A DNA stretch of 64,000 bases from JAZKHT01 sp040385245 (GCA_040385245.1 JAZKHT010000001.1:124001-188000); one strand, 5' to 3'; counted from the first letter of the stretch, positions 17,275-25,990 are shown. Program-made: numbers and translations. Notes: generated by a model from the letters alone, not told the origin.

Positions 17275-18255
17275 GTGGCGGAACATGTATTGGTGACAGG
17301 CGGGGCGGGATACATCGGCGCCCATGCCTGCAAGGCGCTGGCGCGCGCAGGGTATGTGCCGGTGGCGTTCGACAACCTTTCCACCGGGTGGGAAGCGGCG
17401 GTCAAGTTCGGCCCCCTTGTGCAGGGCGATCTGATGGACCGCGCCAGCATCGACGCGGCTTTGACGCAGTACCGCCCCGTGGCCGTGATGCACTTTGCGG
17501 CCCTGTCGCTGGTGGGCGAGTCGATGCGCGATCCGGGTCACTACTGGCGCGTCAACGTGAACGGCGCGCTGAACCTGATCGAGGCGACGGTTGCCGCAGG
17601 TGTGCGCGATTTCGTGTTTTCATCAACCTGTGCCACTTACGGCGATCAGGACGGCGTGGTTCTGGATGAAGATACCGTGCAGCGCCCGATCAACTCTTAC
17701 GGTGCATCAAAGCGCGCGATAGAAGAAATTCTGGCCAACTTCGGCGCAAGCCACGGGCTGAACCATGTGATCTTTCGCTATTTCAACGTCGCCGGTGCTG
17801 ACCCGGACGGCGAGGTGGGCGAACGGCACGACCCCGAAACCCATCTGATCCCGCTGCTGCTGGACGCCATCGACGGCAAACGCCCGGCGCTGACGGTCTA
17901 TGGGTCCGACTACCCGACAGCCGATGGCACCTGCATCCGCGATTATGTGCATGTCAGCGATCTGGCCGACGCCCATGTCCTTGGTCTGCAATGGTTGCAA
18001 AGCGGCAAAGGCAATCGGGTGTTCTGCCTTGGCACCGGCAAGGGTTTTTCCGTGCGCGAGGTGATTGACCATGCCCGCCTGATCACCAACCGCGAAGTGC
18101 CGATCATCGAAGGGAGCCGCCGCGCGGGCGACGCGGCCAAGCTTGTGTCCGGGTCGGCGCGGGCGATTGCCGAACTCGGCTGGCAACCGGACCGGTCAAC
18201 CCTTCCACAGATGATCGCTGATGCCTGGCGCTGGTCGCAAGGCAAAGGGTTCTGA
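17275..18255 (+). CDS. galE: UDP-glucose 4-epimerase
   Basis: GTG 17275 is chosen as start: AAGGG precedes it by six bases and the product then opens with the nucleotide-binding motif HVLVTGGAGYIGAHACKAL. The 326-residue extended-SDR protein has the GalE features DNLSTG, HFAALSLVGESM, the catalytic SSTCATYGD and NSYGASKRAIEE (Tyr-x3-Lys), RYFNVAGAD and GTCIRDYVHVSDLADAH. It interconverts UDP-glucose and UDP-galactose. It is divergent from the DUF2793/101-aa/ugd gene set (142-bp gap) and probably serves exopolysaccharide or lipopolysaccharide precursor supply with Ugd. Confidence 0.95.
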   Translation: MAEHVLVTGGAGYIGAHACKALARAGYVPVAFDNLSTGWEAAVKFGPLVQGDLMDRASIDAALTQYRPVAVMHFAALSLVGESMRDPGHYWRVNVNGALNLIEATVAAGVRDFVFSSTCATYGDQDGVVLDEDTVQRPINSYGASKRAIEEILANFGASHGLNHVIFRYFNVAGADPDGEVGERHDPETHLIPLLLDAIDGKRPALTVYGSDYPTADGTCIRDYVHVSDLADAHVLGLQWLQSGKGNRVFCLGTGKGFSVREVIDHARLITNREVPIIEGSRRAGDAAKLVSGSARAIAELGWQPDRSTLPQMIADAWRWSQGKGF

Positions 18256-18273
18256 CGCAAGCCGTTGGCAGAC

Positions 18274-18318
18274 AAATTCCTTCACAAGGGATTTGCAAAA
18301 GTTTTCTGAAAACCTTTG
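18274..18318. terminator. Hairpins between convergent galE and the flavoprotein gene
   Basis: A 9-bp stem with one G-T wobble (AAATTCCTT / AAGGGATTT, loop CAC) at 18274-18294 is followed by a second imperfect hairpin at 18297-18318 made of AAAAGTTTTC and GAAAACCTTT. Both lie in the 75-bp gap between convergent genes, an arrangement expected for termination in both directions. Confidence 0.5.
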
Positions 18319-18330
18319 CCCCTCCGGCCC

Positions 18331-20421
18331 TTACGGGGTGATCCGGTGATCTGGCAACAAATGCGCGATTTCGCGGCGGAAGGGCAGGGCGTCGCCCGGG
18401 TCTTCGGCGTCCATCTCTTCGGCATAGCGCCGCCCGGCATAGGTGGCCCAGGCAATCGGGGCAGGCGCTGCGGCATCACCGATGACTTTCAGCGTTTCTA
18501 TTCCCGCGCCGCGCCAATCCTGCGCCTTCAGGCCCAGATACAGCGCGTCGTTGGGCAGGCGTGACGTCACCATCACCACCGCATCGCACGGCAGGTCGCT
18601 GTGACGGCCTGTCCAGGTGCAGCCCAGCGTCGCCCCTGTTGCGCCAATCGCCTCGGGCGCCTTGGACAGGTGCAGCGTCACGCCCAGATCCATCAGGCGG
18701 CGCTGAATGGTGGCTTGTTCCAGCGTGTTGTGTGTCCATTCCGCGACCTTGACGGCTGGGGTGACGAAATCCACCACGCAGCCCCGCGACACCAGCAGTT
18801 CTGCAAGCACCGAACCCATATAGAAATGGTCGTCGTCAAAGATCATCACCCGGCCCCCGGTCGGCCCGCCCCCCGCCAGCAGATCATCAGGGGTAAAGAC
18901 CGGCATCGCGGGATCGGTCGGGATCGGGGCCAGATGCAGCCGTGCCACAGCATCGCGCCGCCATGTCGCCCCGGTCGCAATCGCCACATGCTGGAACCCC
19001 ATCCCCAGCACGTCAGCGGCCGTCAGGCGGCTGTCGCGATACACCTCGACGTTGGGCAGGGGGGCGATCTGGCCGGTGCGGTAATCGGCCACCCGGCCCC
19101 AGGCGGACAGACCCGGCAGCGCGCGTTCCAGCGTCACCCGCCCGCCCAATGTGGTGCCCGCTTCGGCCAGCGTCACGGCATAGCCGCGCTTGCCCAGCAC
19201 ATGCGCAGCCTCCAGCCCCGCCGGACCCGCCCCCACGATCAGGACGGTGTCCGAAGGCCCCTTGGCGCGCATCCGTTCGGGGTGCCACCCTTTGCGCCAT
19301 TCCTCCATGAAGGCGGTGTTCTGGGTGCAGCGGCTGATGGCCCCGGTCATGTCGCCCGACACGCAGATGTTGCAGCCGATACATTCACGGATGTCGTCAA
19401 ACCGCCCCTCCTCGATCTTTTTCGGCAGGAACGGATCGGCAATCGAAGGCCGCGCTGCGCCGATGAAATCAAGGATGCCTGACTTTACCTGCCGTACCAT
19501 CGCATCGGCGGATGTAAATCGCCCAACCCCGACCACCGGTTTGCTGGTCAGCGCCTTGATCCCGCGCACCAGTTCCTCTTGCGCGCCCTCGGGTTTAAAG
19601 CGGGAGGTGCCTGAACACTGCTCCCATGTGCCATGCGCCAGATCCCACAGGTCGGGCAGATCGCCATGCATTTCGATGAAGTCGCGCAGTTCGGCGTTCG
19701 ACAGGCCAAGCGCGCCAGCTTCGTGCAGCGACAGGCGCAGGGAAATGCCCATTTCACCCTTGGTTTCCTCGCGCGCATCCTCGACGATTTCGCGCACGAA
19801 ACGGGCGCGGTTTTCAAGGCTGCCGCCATAGGCATCGGTGCGGTGGTTGGTGGCGCGTGACAGGAAATGCTGAAAGATGCCAAAGCCATGCGCGCCATAA
19901 AGGCAGATCAGATCGAAGCCTGCCTGATGGCTGCGCCGCACCGCATTGCGGAACCAGCGGCGCAGATCGCGGATGTCATCGGAGTCCAGCGTCCGCGCTT
20001 GCACGGGGTCTGAGGTGAAGGTCAGGATCGGCCCGCCACTGACGGCGCGCGGCACTTCGCGGCTGTAAAGATTGGGGCCGTTGATGCCGCTGTAGGCCAG
20101 TTGGATGCCCGCCAGCGCCCCGTGCGACTTCATCGCATCGGCCATCCGCGCAAGGGCCGGAATATCGCGGTCGTCCCACAGATGCTGTTCGATGAACGGC
20201 GTAATCTCGGAGGTCGGGTGAATTTCGGTCTGTTCGGTAAAGATGACGCCCCAGCCCCCTTCGGCCTTGGTCCGGCGCATTTCGACCACGGCGGACGGGT
20301 CGCGGTAACCGCCGCCATTGCAATGTGGCACCTGAAAGAAGCGATTCTTCGCCACCTTCGGCCCGATGCGGACGGGTTCGAACAGGATGTCATAGCGGCT
20401 GTCACGCATGTCTTTGGGCAT
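18331..20421 (-). CDS. TMADH-like FMN/[4Fe-4S] oxidoreductase (old yellow enzyme + pyridine-nucleotide-like domains)
   Basis: A 696-residue protein with the complete layout of trimethylamine/dimethylamine dehydrogenases: an OYE-type TIM barrel (residues about 8-335), an iron-sulfur cluster segment ECIGCNICVSGDMTGAISRC with Cys spacing C-x2-C-x2-C-x11-C near residue 345, and a C-terminal ADP/FAD-binding half opening with VLIVGAGPAGLEAAHVLGKRGY. RKGWHPE after the cluster is also family-typical. Relatives oxidatively demethylate trimethylamine, dimethylamine, dimethylglycine or betaine-like compounds, passing electrons to ETF. The exact amine is not determinable. It ends the operon potA-potB-potC-SBP-amidase, three bases after the amidase, so an imported N-methylated amine or its amide is the likely substrate. 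Confidence 0.85.
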   Translation of the reverse strand: MPKDMRDSRYDILFEPVRIGPKVAKNRFFQVPHCNGGGYRDPSAVVEMRRTKAEGGWGVIFTEQTEIHPTSEITPFIEQHLWDDRDIPALARMADAMKSHGALAGIQLAYSGINGPNLYSREVPRAVSGGPILTFTSDPVQARTLDSDDIRDLRRWFRNAVRRSHQAGFDLICLYGAHGFGIFQHFLSRATNHRTDAYGGSLENRARFVREIVEDAREETKGEMGISLRLSLHEAGALGLSNAELRDFIEMHGDLPDLWDLAHGTWEQCSGTSRFKPEGAQEELVRGIKALTSKPVVGVGRFTSADAMVRQVKSGILDFIGAARPSIADPFLPKKIEEGRFDDIRECIGCNICVSGDMTGAISRCTQNTAFMEEWRKGWHPERMRAKGPSDTVLIVGAGPAGLEAAHVLGKRGYAVTLAEAGTTLGGRVTLERALPGLSAWGRVADYRTGQIAPLPNVEVYRDSRLTAADVLGMGFQHVAIATGATWRRDAVARLHLAPIPTDPAMPVFTPDDLLAGGGPTGGRVMIFDDDHFYMGSVLAELLVSRGCVVDFVTPAVKVAEWTHNTLEQATIQRRLMDLGVTLHLSKAPEAIGATGATLGCTWTGRHSDLPCDAVVMVTSRLPNDALYLGLKAQDWRGAGIETLKVIGDAAAPAPIAWATYAGRRYAEEMDAEDPGDALPFRREIAHLLPDHRITP

Positions 20422-20424
20422 CGG

Positions 20425-21186
20425 TCACCTGACGGGTCGGAAATCTTCGATCTGGGTTTGCCGCATCAACGGGTCGAGCGGTCGGTCCGTATCGGCCACC
20501 AAAAGCGTAGGGCCAAGGCCGGCCTGCGCCAGAATTGCACCATCGGGGGCGACGATCACGCTGGTGCCGCAATAGCTCAGATCCCCCTCGACCCCGCAGA
20601 AATTGGCGTAGACGATGGTCAGGCGGTGGTTGATCGCATGGGTCGGCACAGTCAGGCGACTGACGTGATACCAGGGTTCCATATTGGCGGTCGGGCACAG
20701 GATCAGCGTGACGCCCTGCAGGGCAAGCGCGCGCAGATGCGGGGCGAATTCAATGTCATAGCAGATGAGCAAGGCCGCCTTGACGCCATCGAGATCGAAC
20801 ACGGCATAGCTGTCGCCCGGCGCGTAGATCGCGTTTTCCCGTGGTCCGTACAGCTGCACCTTGCGGTAATGGGCGATTTCGTGGCCCAGACCATCAAACG
20901 CCACGGCCGCGTTGTAGACGATTTCACCGTCGCGTTCGGCATAGCCGATGGTCAGCCCACAGCCGGTTTCGCGGCACAACCCAGCCAAAGCCTGATGCCA
21001 CGCCCCCCCGCGCGCCTGCGCCTTTTGCGCGATGTCGGGCTGGTTGTAGCCGGGCAGAAAGATTTCGGGTGCCGTCAGCATCGACGCGCCTGCGTCAGCT
21101 GCGCTGCGCAGCGCGCGGAGCAGCGCGGCAAATGCCGCCGCATCATCGCCTTGGGGTGACGGACCCTGCCAGATCGCAAGCTTCAT
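20425..21186 (-). CDS. Carbon-nitrogen hydrolase (nitrilase superfamily amidase)
   Basis: A 253-residue cytosolic protein with the nitrilase-superfamily catalytic triad: Glu41 in APEIFLPGYN, Lys109 in HYRKVQLYGPRE and Cys142 in LLICYDIEFAPHLRALA. The length and the CYDIEF signature fit omega-amidase/R-amide hydrolase-type members that cleave linear amides to acid plus ammonia. Its position between a polyamine-type binding protein and a methylamine-dehydrogenase-like flavoprotein suggests that it hydrolyses an amide or carbamoyl intermediate of the imported amine. A strong hairpin (21260-21281) separates it from the upstream binding-protein gene, likely lowering its expression relative to the binding protein. 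Confidence 0.88.
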   Translation of the reverse strand: MKLAIWQGPSPQGDDAAAFAALLRALRSAADAGASMLTAPEIFLPGYNQPDIAQKAQARGGAWHQALAGLCRETGCGLTIGYAERDGEIVYNAAVAFDGLGHEIAHYRKVQLYGPRENAIYAPGDSYAVFDLDGVKAALLICYDIEFAPHLRALALQGVTLILCPTANMEPWYHVSRLTVPTHAINHRLTIVYANFCGVEGDLSYCGTSVIVAPDGAILAQAGLGPTLLVADTDRPLDPLMRQTQIEDFRPVR

Positions 21187-21259
21187 GGCCGGACCCCCGA
21201 GGATATTTCAGGCAAGGTGAGACGGAACACGGCGCGTTTCCTTGGATAAAGGGAGGGGT

Positions 21260-21281
21260 GGGGGCCGCTGGTGCGGCCCCC
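21260..21281 (-). terminator. Intra-operon GC hairpin after the binding-protein gene
   Basis: A perfect 9-bp stem (GGGGGCCGC / GCGGCCCCC) with a 4-nt loop lies just downstream of the stop of the binding-protein gene (21293) and before the amidase gene (start 21186), both on the minus strand. Such hairpins often protect binding-protein mRNA or partially terminate transcription; no long U-tract follows, so partial attenuation or mRNA stabilisation is more likely than full termination. Confidence 0.55.
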
Positions 21282-21292
21282 GTTGGACAGGG

Positions 21293-22321
21293 TCACTTTT
21301 TCAGGTTCGTCCAGATCGCGTCATACAGTTTTTGCGTTTCCTGGTCGCAAGCCTGGGCAAAGACACCCGGTGTCGCCCCTGCGGGCGGGTTGTTTTCCGG
21401 GCTGTCGCGGATCGCGGGATCAAGGAAGGGTTCCACGCCCGTGACGCCTGAGGTGTAGGCGGCATAGTTGGTCACAGCGGCCGCGTTTTCCGGCACCAGC
21501 AGGAAGTTCATGAACTTGATCGCATTCTCGCGGTTGGGGGCGTCCTTCAGCAGGACCACGTTGTCCATCCACAGCACGTTGCCCTCTGTCGGGTAGCTGT
21601 ATTCGACATTGGCCCCTTCGGCGCGCGCCTTGGCCGAAAAGCCGTTGTAGATCATCCCGGCGGCGGCATCGCCCGACACCAGCACGTCCTTGGCCGTGTC
21701 CGACCCGAAGCTGGCCCAATATTGCTTGGCGTTCAGCAGCATGTCGTTCAGGGCCTTCAACTGATCGCGGTCCGTCGTGCACTGCGGGATGCCAAGGTAC
21801 AGGCTGCCGAGGATCAGCACCTCGTTCTGGCTGTCCAGCACGTTGATCTTTCCCTGCAGTTCCGGCGGCGGGTTGAAGATCGTAGCCAGACTGGAGATGT
21901 CGCCCTGATAGACATCGCGGTTCACCGCGAAAGAGGTGGACCCCCACTGATACGGGATCGATGACTTGCGGCCCGGATCGAACGGCACATCCAGCCATTG
22001 CGGCGCGATGTTGCCAAGGTTTGTCATCTCTTCCGGGGTAAAGGTGTCCAGCATGCCATCGGCGGCCATGATGCCCACCATGAAATCGGCGGGGACGGCC
22101 ACATCGTATTGCCCCATCTTGCCCGCCTTCAGCGAGGCGAGCATGGCTTCGTTGCTGTCATAGGTGTCGATAGTCACTTCGATGCCCGTTTCAGCGGTGA
22201 ACTTGTCGACCAGTTCTTGCGGGATGTATTCGAACCAGTGGTAGACCGACAGTTTCCCTTCGGCCGAGGCGGCAGTGGCAAGCAGGGCGAAGGCGGTGGC
22301 GGTGGTCAAAAGGCGTTGCAT
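21293..22321 (-). CDS. Polyamine-type ABC transporter substrate-binding protein (PotD/PotF family)
   Basis: A 342-residue protein with a Sec signal peptide (MQRLLTTATAFALLATAASA, cleavage before EGK). The mature protein opens LSVYHWFEYIPQELVDKF, followed by TIDTYDSNEAMLASLKAG and YDVAVPADFMV, the standard PotD/PotF N-lobe; WGSTSFAVN and AAGMIYNGFS lie in the inter-lobe and C-lobe regions. These proteins bind polyamines or related cations in the periplasm. It follows the permeases in the order ATPase, permease, permease, binding protein. The downstream amidase and TMADH-like genes suggest that the ligand may be an N-methylated or amide-bearing amine rather than simple putrescine. Confidence 0.9.
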   Translation of the reverse strand: MQRLLTTATAFALLATAASAEGKLSVYHWFEYIPQELVDKFTAETGIEVTIDTYDSNEAMLASLKAGKMGQYDVAVPADFMVGIMAADGMLDTFTPEEMTNLGNIAPQWLDVPFDPGRKSSIPYQWGSTSFAVNRDVYQGDISSLATIFNPPPELQGKINVLDSQNEVLILGSLYLGIPQCTTDRDQLKALNDMLLNAKQYWASFGSDTAKDVLVSGDAAAGMIYNGFSAKARAEGANVEYSYPTEGNVLWMDNVVLLKDAPNRENAIKFMNFLLVPENAAAVTNYAAYTSGVTGVEPFLDPAIRDSPENNPPAGATPGVFAQACDQETQKLYDAIWTNLKK

Positions 22322-22343
22322 GGGTGGCTCCTTGTTGGTTGGG

Positions 22344-23147
22344 TCAGGTTCGGGTCTTTTGCCCGATGCGATTGGCGAAATAGGACAGCGTGACGAAAAG
22401 CACCGATACGGCCAGCATCATGGTCGAGATTGCCATGATGTTGGGTTTGATCCCCTGTTTGACCGATCCGAAGATGGCCGTCGGCAGGGTTTCCATTCCG
22501 GCGCCCTTGACGAAGTTGGTGATGATGAAATCGTCAAGACTGATGATGAACGCCAGAAGATACCCCGACACAATGCCCGGCATCATCAGCGGCAGCAGGA
22601 TCAGCCGGAACGCCTGCGCGCGGGTGGCGTACAGGTCGCGTGCGGCCTGCTCGTACGTCGCCTCGATCCCTTGCAGGCGGGCGGCGATGGGCAGGTAGGC
22701 AAAGGGGATGCAAAAGGTGATGTGGGCGATCAGGATGGTCAGATAGCCGGGCGTCAACCCGATGGTGGAAAAGAAAATCAGCGTGGCGACGGCGGTCACG
22801 ATCTCGGGCACCATCAGCGGCAGGTTGATCAGCGCGAAGGTCGCGGATTTGCCCTTGAACCGCCCGCCGCGCACCATGGCGACGCTGGCCGCGACCGCAA
22901 TGGCGGTGGCCGTGGTTGATGCCAGCAGCGCGATGGTGATCGAATTCCAGGCCGCTGCCCGAAAGCGTGGCGCTTCCGGCCCGGTAAAGACATCCGCATA
23001 CCACCGCAGCGACACCCCGCCCCATGACGTGATCGAGGTTGACCCGTTGAAGCTGTAGACCGTCACGACGATCAGCGGCGCATAAAGCACGACAAGGCAG
23101 GTCACCGCCATCGCCAGAAAGCCGGGATAGTGCCGGACACCCTTCAT
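22344..23147 (-). CDS. Polyamine-type ABC transporter permease (PotC/PotI family)
   Basis: A 267-residue inner-membrane protein with six predicted helices and the EAA-loop sequence QAARDLYATRAQAFRLILLPLMMPG near residue 165, which docks onto the ATPase. It is the second permease of the module. Its start overlaps the stop of the preceding permease gene by ATGA (23144-23147), showing translational coupling. PotC-type N-terminal features such as VVLYAPLIVVTVYSFNGS are present. Together with the partner permease it forms the translocation channel. Confidence 0.92.
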   Translation of the reverse strand: MKGVRHYPGFLAMAVTCLVVLYAPLIVVTVYSFNGSTSITSWGGVSLRWYADVFTGPEAPRFRAAAWNSITIALLASTTATAIAVAASVAMVRGGRFKGKSATFALINLPLMVPEIVTAVATLIFFSTIGLTPGYLTILIAHITFCIPFAYLPIAARLQGIEATYEQAARDLYATRAQAFRLILLPLMMPGIVSGYLLAFIISLDDFIITNFVKGAGMETLPTAIFGSVKQGIKPNIMAISTMMLAVSVLFVTLSYFANRIGQKTRT

Positions 23148-24064
23148 GGTGCGTCCCCCTTGGCCGCAGCGCGGGCGTAGAACATCAGCACGATCAGCAC
23201 GAGGGTCATCAGGATCATCGCCGCCGCCGCCCCAAAGGGCCAGTTGCCCTGCGATCCCTTGAACTGCTCTTCGATCAGCGACCCGATCATGAACGTCTTG
23301 GCCCCGCCCAACAGGTCAGGCGCCAGAAACGCCCCCAAGGACGGCACAAAGACCAGAATGCAGCCCGCGATGATGCCGGGTTTCACCACCGGCAGCACGA
23401 TTTCGCGCAGCGTGACCCAGCGGCTGGCGTACAGGTCCGCTGCCGCCTCGGACAGGGCGAAATTGTACCGTTCTACCGCCGCGTAAATGGGCAAGACCAT
23501 AAAGGGCAGATAGCTGTAAAACAGGCCCAACTGAACCGCCAGATTGGTGTTCACCAGCGGCAGCGGCGCGTCGATCAGGTTCAGGCCGATGAGGAATTCG
23601 TTCAGCGGCCCGGTGTCACGGATCAGGAATTTCAGGCTGACGGTGCGGATCAGCAGGTTCACCCAATAGGGCACCGTGATCAGGAACAGCCACAGCGACC
23701 GCGTCGCCGGCGGTCGGGTGGCGATGAACCAGGCGGTCGGAAATCCGACGATGACGCAGACCAGCGTCGCAATGCCCGCCTGCCAGATCGACCGCCAGAA
23801 GATATTGATATAGGTCCATTCAATCTGCGCCGGTTCATCCCCGAAAAGACCGCGCGTCACAAAGAACTGGTCATAGGCGGCAAGGGTGAAATCCCAGATT
23901 ACCCCGCCCCTGAATTCCTTGGTCAGAAAGGAATAGATCCCCATCAGGATCACCGGAATCACGAGGAATATGCCGATCATCACCCATGTCGGCACCAGCA
24001 ACGGTGCGACGATGCCGCGATAGCCTGTGCTTTCGGCACCTGATTTTGGCAGGAACCCCGCCAT
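23144..24064 (-). CDS. Polyamine-type ABC transporter permease (PotB/PotH family)
   Basis: A 306-residue inner-membrane protein with six predicted helices beginning with LLVPTWVMIGIFLVIPVILM. A long periplasmic loop follows the first helix. The EAA-loop motif is EAAADLYASRWVTLREIVLPVVKPG near residue 215. It is the first permease in the operon; its start overlaps the ATPase stop (TGATG at 24064) and its stop overlaps the start of the second permease, so all three cytoplasmic/membrane components are translated in coupled fashion. Confidence 0.92.
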   Translation of the reverse strand: MAGFLPKSGAESTGYRGIVAPLLVPTWVMIGIFLVIPVILMGIYSFLTKEFRGGVIWDFTLAAYDQFFVTRGLFGDEPAQIEWTYINIFWRSIWQAGIATLVCVIVGFPTAWFIATRPPATRSLWLFLITVPYWVNLLIRTVSLKFLIRDTGPLNEFLIGLNLIDAPLPLVNTNLAVQLGLFYSYLPFMVLPIYAAVERYNFALSEAAADLYASRWVTLREIVLPVVKPGIIAGCILVFVPSLGAFLAPDLLGGAKTFMIGSLIEEQFKGSQGNWPFGAAAAMILMTLVLIVLMFYARAAAKGDAP

Positions 24065-25119
24065 CAGTCCGCCAAAAGGCGCGCGGCCCCCTCTTCCAGC
24101 GTCAGGCCGATCCGTGTGCCGGGGGCGGGCACCGCGATCCGGGCCGAGTTTTGCAGGCGGACATGCACCTGCGCGCCACCATCCAACCGCGCCAGCAGTT
24201 GCAGATCGGTGCCAAGATAGACCACACGCTCCACCACGGCAGACAGATCGCCCATTGCCGCAAGGCCAAGCCGTTCGGGCCGGATCGACACATGATGCGT
24301 GCCCGTCGTGCCCGTCGCCGCTGGCACCGTTAGACGATGGCCACCAGGCAGGGTGACGGATGCCATCCCGTCGGTGACAGCGTCCACCGACACCTCCAGC
24401 AGGTTCGTCTCTCCGATGAAGTCAGCGACAAAGCGGTTCACCGGCGTCTCGTAAATCTCGCGCGCGGTGCCGATCTGCTGGACGCGGCCCTGCGACATGA
24501 CCGCGATCCGGTCGGACATGGTCAGCGCTTCTTCCTGATCATGCGTGACGAAGATAAAGGTGATGCCGGTTGCTTCCTGCAGGGATTTCAGTTCGACCCG
24601 CATCGCTTGCCGCAGCTTCAGGTCCAGCGCCGACAGGGGTTCATCCAGCAGCAACACCTTCGGTGCAGGGGCCAGCGCACGCGCCAAAGCTACGCGTTGC
24701 TGCTGACCGCCCGAAAGTTGCGCGGGCAGACGGTCGGCGAAATCCGACAGATGCACCATCTCCAGCATCTTGCCCGCCTGCGCGCGGCGGTCGGCCAGAG
24801 CGAACCCCTTCATCTTCAACCCGAACGCCACGTTGTCGATCACCGACATATGCGGAAACAGGGCATATTGCTGAAAGACGGTGTTCACCGGGCGCTGGTT
24901 CGGCTCCAACCGGGCGATGTCCTGCCCGAACAGGCGGATTTCGCCCGCCGTGACATCCTCGAACCCTGCGATGCAGCGCAAAAGCGTGGTCTTGCCGCAA
25001 CCCGACGGGCCCAGCAGCGTGAAGAATTCGTTGTCCGTAATCTCCATCGACACGCCATGCAGGGCGGTCGCTGTGCCGTAACGCTTTACCACCTGACGGA
25101 TGTCGATCGCGATCGCCAT
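24064..25119 (-). CDS. Polyamine-type ABC transporter ATPase (PotA/PotG family)
   Basis: A 351-residue ATPase with Walker A LGPSGCGKTTLLR near residue 37, Q-loop NTVFQQYALFPHM, signature LSGGQQQRVALARAL near 137, Walker B VLLLDEPLSALD and H-loop FVTHDQEEAL. The last about 110 residues are the TOBE-type regulatory domain (HHVSIRPERLGL). It energises the two downstream permeases. It is the first gene of the minus-strand operon and is divergent from the LuxR-type regulator across the 79-bp region that contains a perfect palindrome at 25171-25186. Confidence 0.94.
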   Translation of the reverse strand: MAIAIDIRQVVKRYGTATALHGVSMEITDNEFFTLLGPSGCGKTTLLRCIAGFEDVTAGEIRLFGQDIARLEPNQRPVNTVFQQYALFPHMSVIDNVAFGLKMKGFALADRRAQAGKMLEMVHLSDFADRLPAQLSGGQQQRVALARALAPAPKVLLLDEPLSALDLKLRQAMRVELKSLQEATGITFIFVTHDQEEALTMSDRIAVMSQGRVQQIGTAREIYETPVNRFVADFIGETNLLEVSVDAVTDGMASVTLPGGHRLTVPAATGTTGTHHVSIRPERLGLAAMGDLSAVVERVVYLGTDLQLLARLDGGAQVHVRLQNSARIAVPAPGTRIGLTLEEGAARLLAD

Positions 25120-25127
25120 GCTGGTCC

Positions 25128-25196
25128 ATACCCCTTGGCCTGTGGTATAAGGTTAAGACTTGCGCATCCAGGGGGTATATACCCCCAGAGAGGTAT
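25128..25196. promoter_or_regulatory. Divergent operator region with repeated GGTAT/ATACC half-sites and a perfect 16-bp palindrome
   Basis: The gap between the ATPase gene (-, start 25119) and the LuxR-type gene (+, start 25199) contains ATACC (25128) and GGTAT (25144) in inverted orientation 11 bp apart, then the perfect palindrome GGGGGTATATACCCCC at 25171-25186, then a further GGTAT at 25192-25196. The palindrome ends just before the AGAGAGG ribosome binding site of the regulator gene. This density of one half-site is unlikely in GC-rich DNA and suggests the operator through which the LuxR-type protein controls itself and the transporter operon (inference). Confidence 0.6.
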
Positions 25197-25198
25197 CC

Positions 25199-25990
25199 GT
25201 GCTGCCGCTGCCCAACTCCGCCGAAGGGCAACTTGGTCTGGTGATCCGCCGCCTTGGCGGGCCGGGGTTCGAATCCGCCCTGCACGACTGGCTGCGCCGC
25301 TGCGTGGCACCCGACAACCTGATCGTGCTGGCCTATCGTGATGCGGGTCCGCCACAGGTTCTGTTTCGCCAAAGTGATCGCCCGCAGGTCTTTGCCGCCC
25401 TCGACACCACCTACCTGGCCGGGGCCTATCTCTTGGACCCCTATCACGACCTGCACGTCAGCCGTGTCGCCGCCGGGGCCTACCGCCTGCGTGATGTCGC
25501 ACCCGATGCCTTCCACCGCAGCCGCTATTTCAGCGAGTATTACCAGCAGACCACCTTGCTCGACGAATTGACCTTCGTCGCTTATCCCGTCCCGGATGTT
25601 TCTCTGAACATCTGCATCGGTCGCGACGCGGCATCCGGCCAACCCTTTTCCCCGCGCGAGGTGGAACTCTGTCAGCGGCTTGCCCCAATCATCACCGCCC
25701 TGGCCGAGGCGCATTGGTCGGGCCTCTCGGCCCGTGGCGGCCCTGCCGATGACGTGACGGATCAATTGATCCGTGCCGCCGAAACATCCCACCACATCCG
25801 CCTGTCACCGCGACAGGCCGAAGTGGCGCTGATGATCCTGCGGGGTCATTCGACCGTGTCCATCGGTCTGCGGCTTGGCGTGTCCGCCCAGACGGTCAAG
25901 GTCTTTCGCAAACAGCTCTACGGCAAATGCCGGATCTCATCACAAGCTGAACTTTTCGCGCTGATGCTGCCCTTGTTGCGCGTGGCCTGA
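25199..25990 (+). CDS. LuxR-type helix-turn-helix transcriptional regulator of the first ABC module
   Basis: I place the start at GTG 25199 because AGAGAGG lies five bases upstream; an in-frame TTG at 25160 would start before the palindrome. The 263-residue protein has an N-terminal effector-like domain (about 1-190) with YLLDPYHDLHVSRV, GAYRLRDVAPDAFHRSRYFS and FSPREVELCQRLAPII, and a C-terminal GerE/LuxR DNA-binding domain LSPRQAEVALMILRGHSTVS followed by LGVSAQTVKVFRKQLYGKC. It lacks a receiver domain and an obvious autoinducer-binding signature. It is homologous to the regulator at 55735, which sits in the same position beside the second ABC module. Confidence 0.85.
   Translation: MLPLPNSAEGQLGLVIRRLGGPGFESALHDWLRRCVAPDNLIVLAYRDAGPPQVLFRQSDRPQVFAALDTTYLAGAYLLDPYHDLHVSRVAAGAYRLRDVAPDAFHRSRYFSEYYQQTTLLDELTFVAYPVPDVSLNICIGRDAASGQPFSPREVELCQRLAPIITALAEAHWSGLSARGGPADDVTDQLIRAAETSHHIRLSPRQAEVALMILRGHSTVSIGLRLGVSAQTVKVFRKQLYGKCRISSQAELFALMLPLLRVA

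Noticed and set aside
25160..25198. Upstream TTG start for the LuxR-type gene at 25160
   Set aside because: It would put the perfect palindrome inside the coding sequence; GTG 25199 has AGAGAGG five bases upstream.
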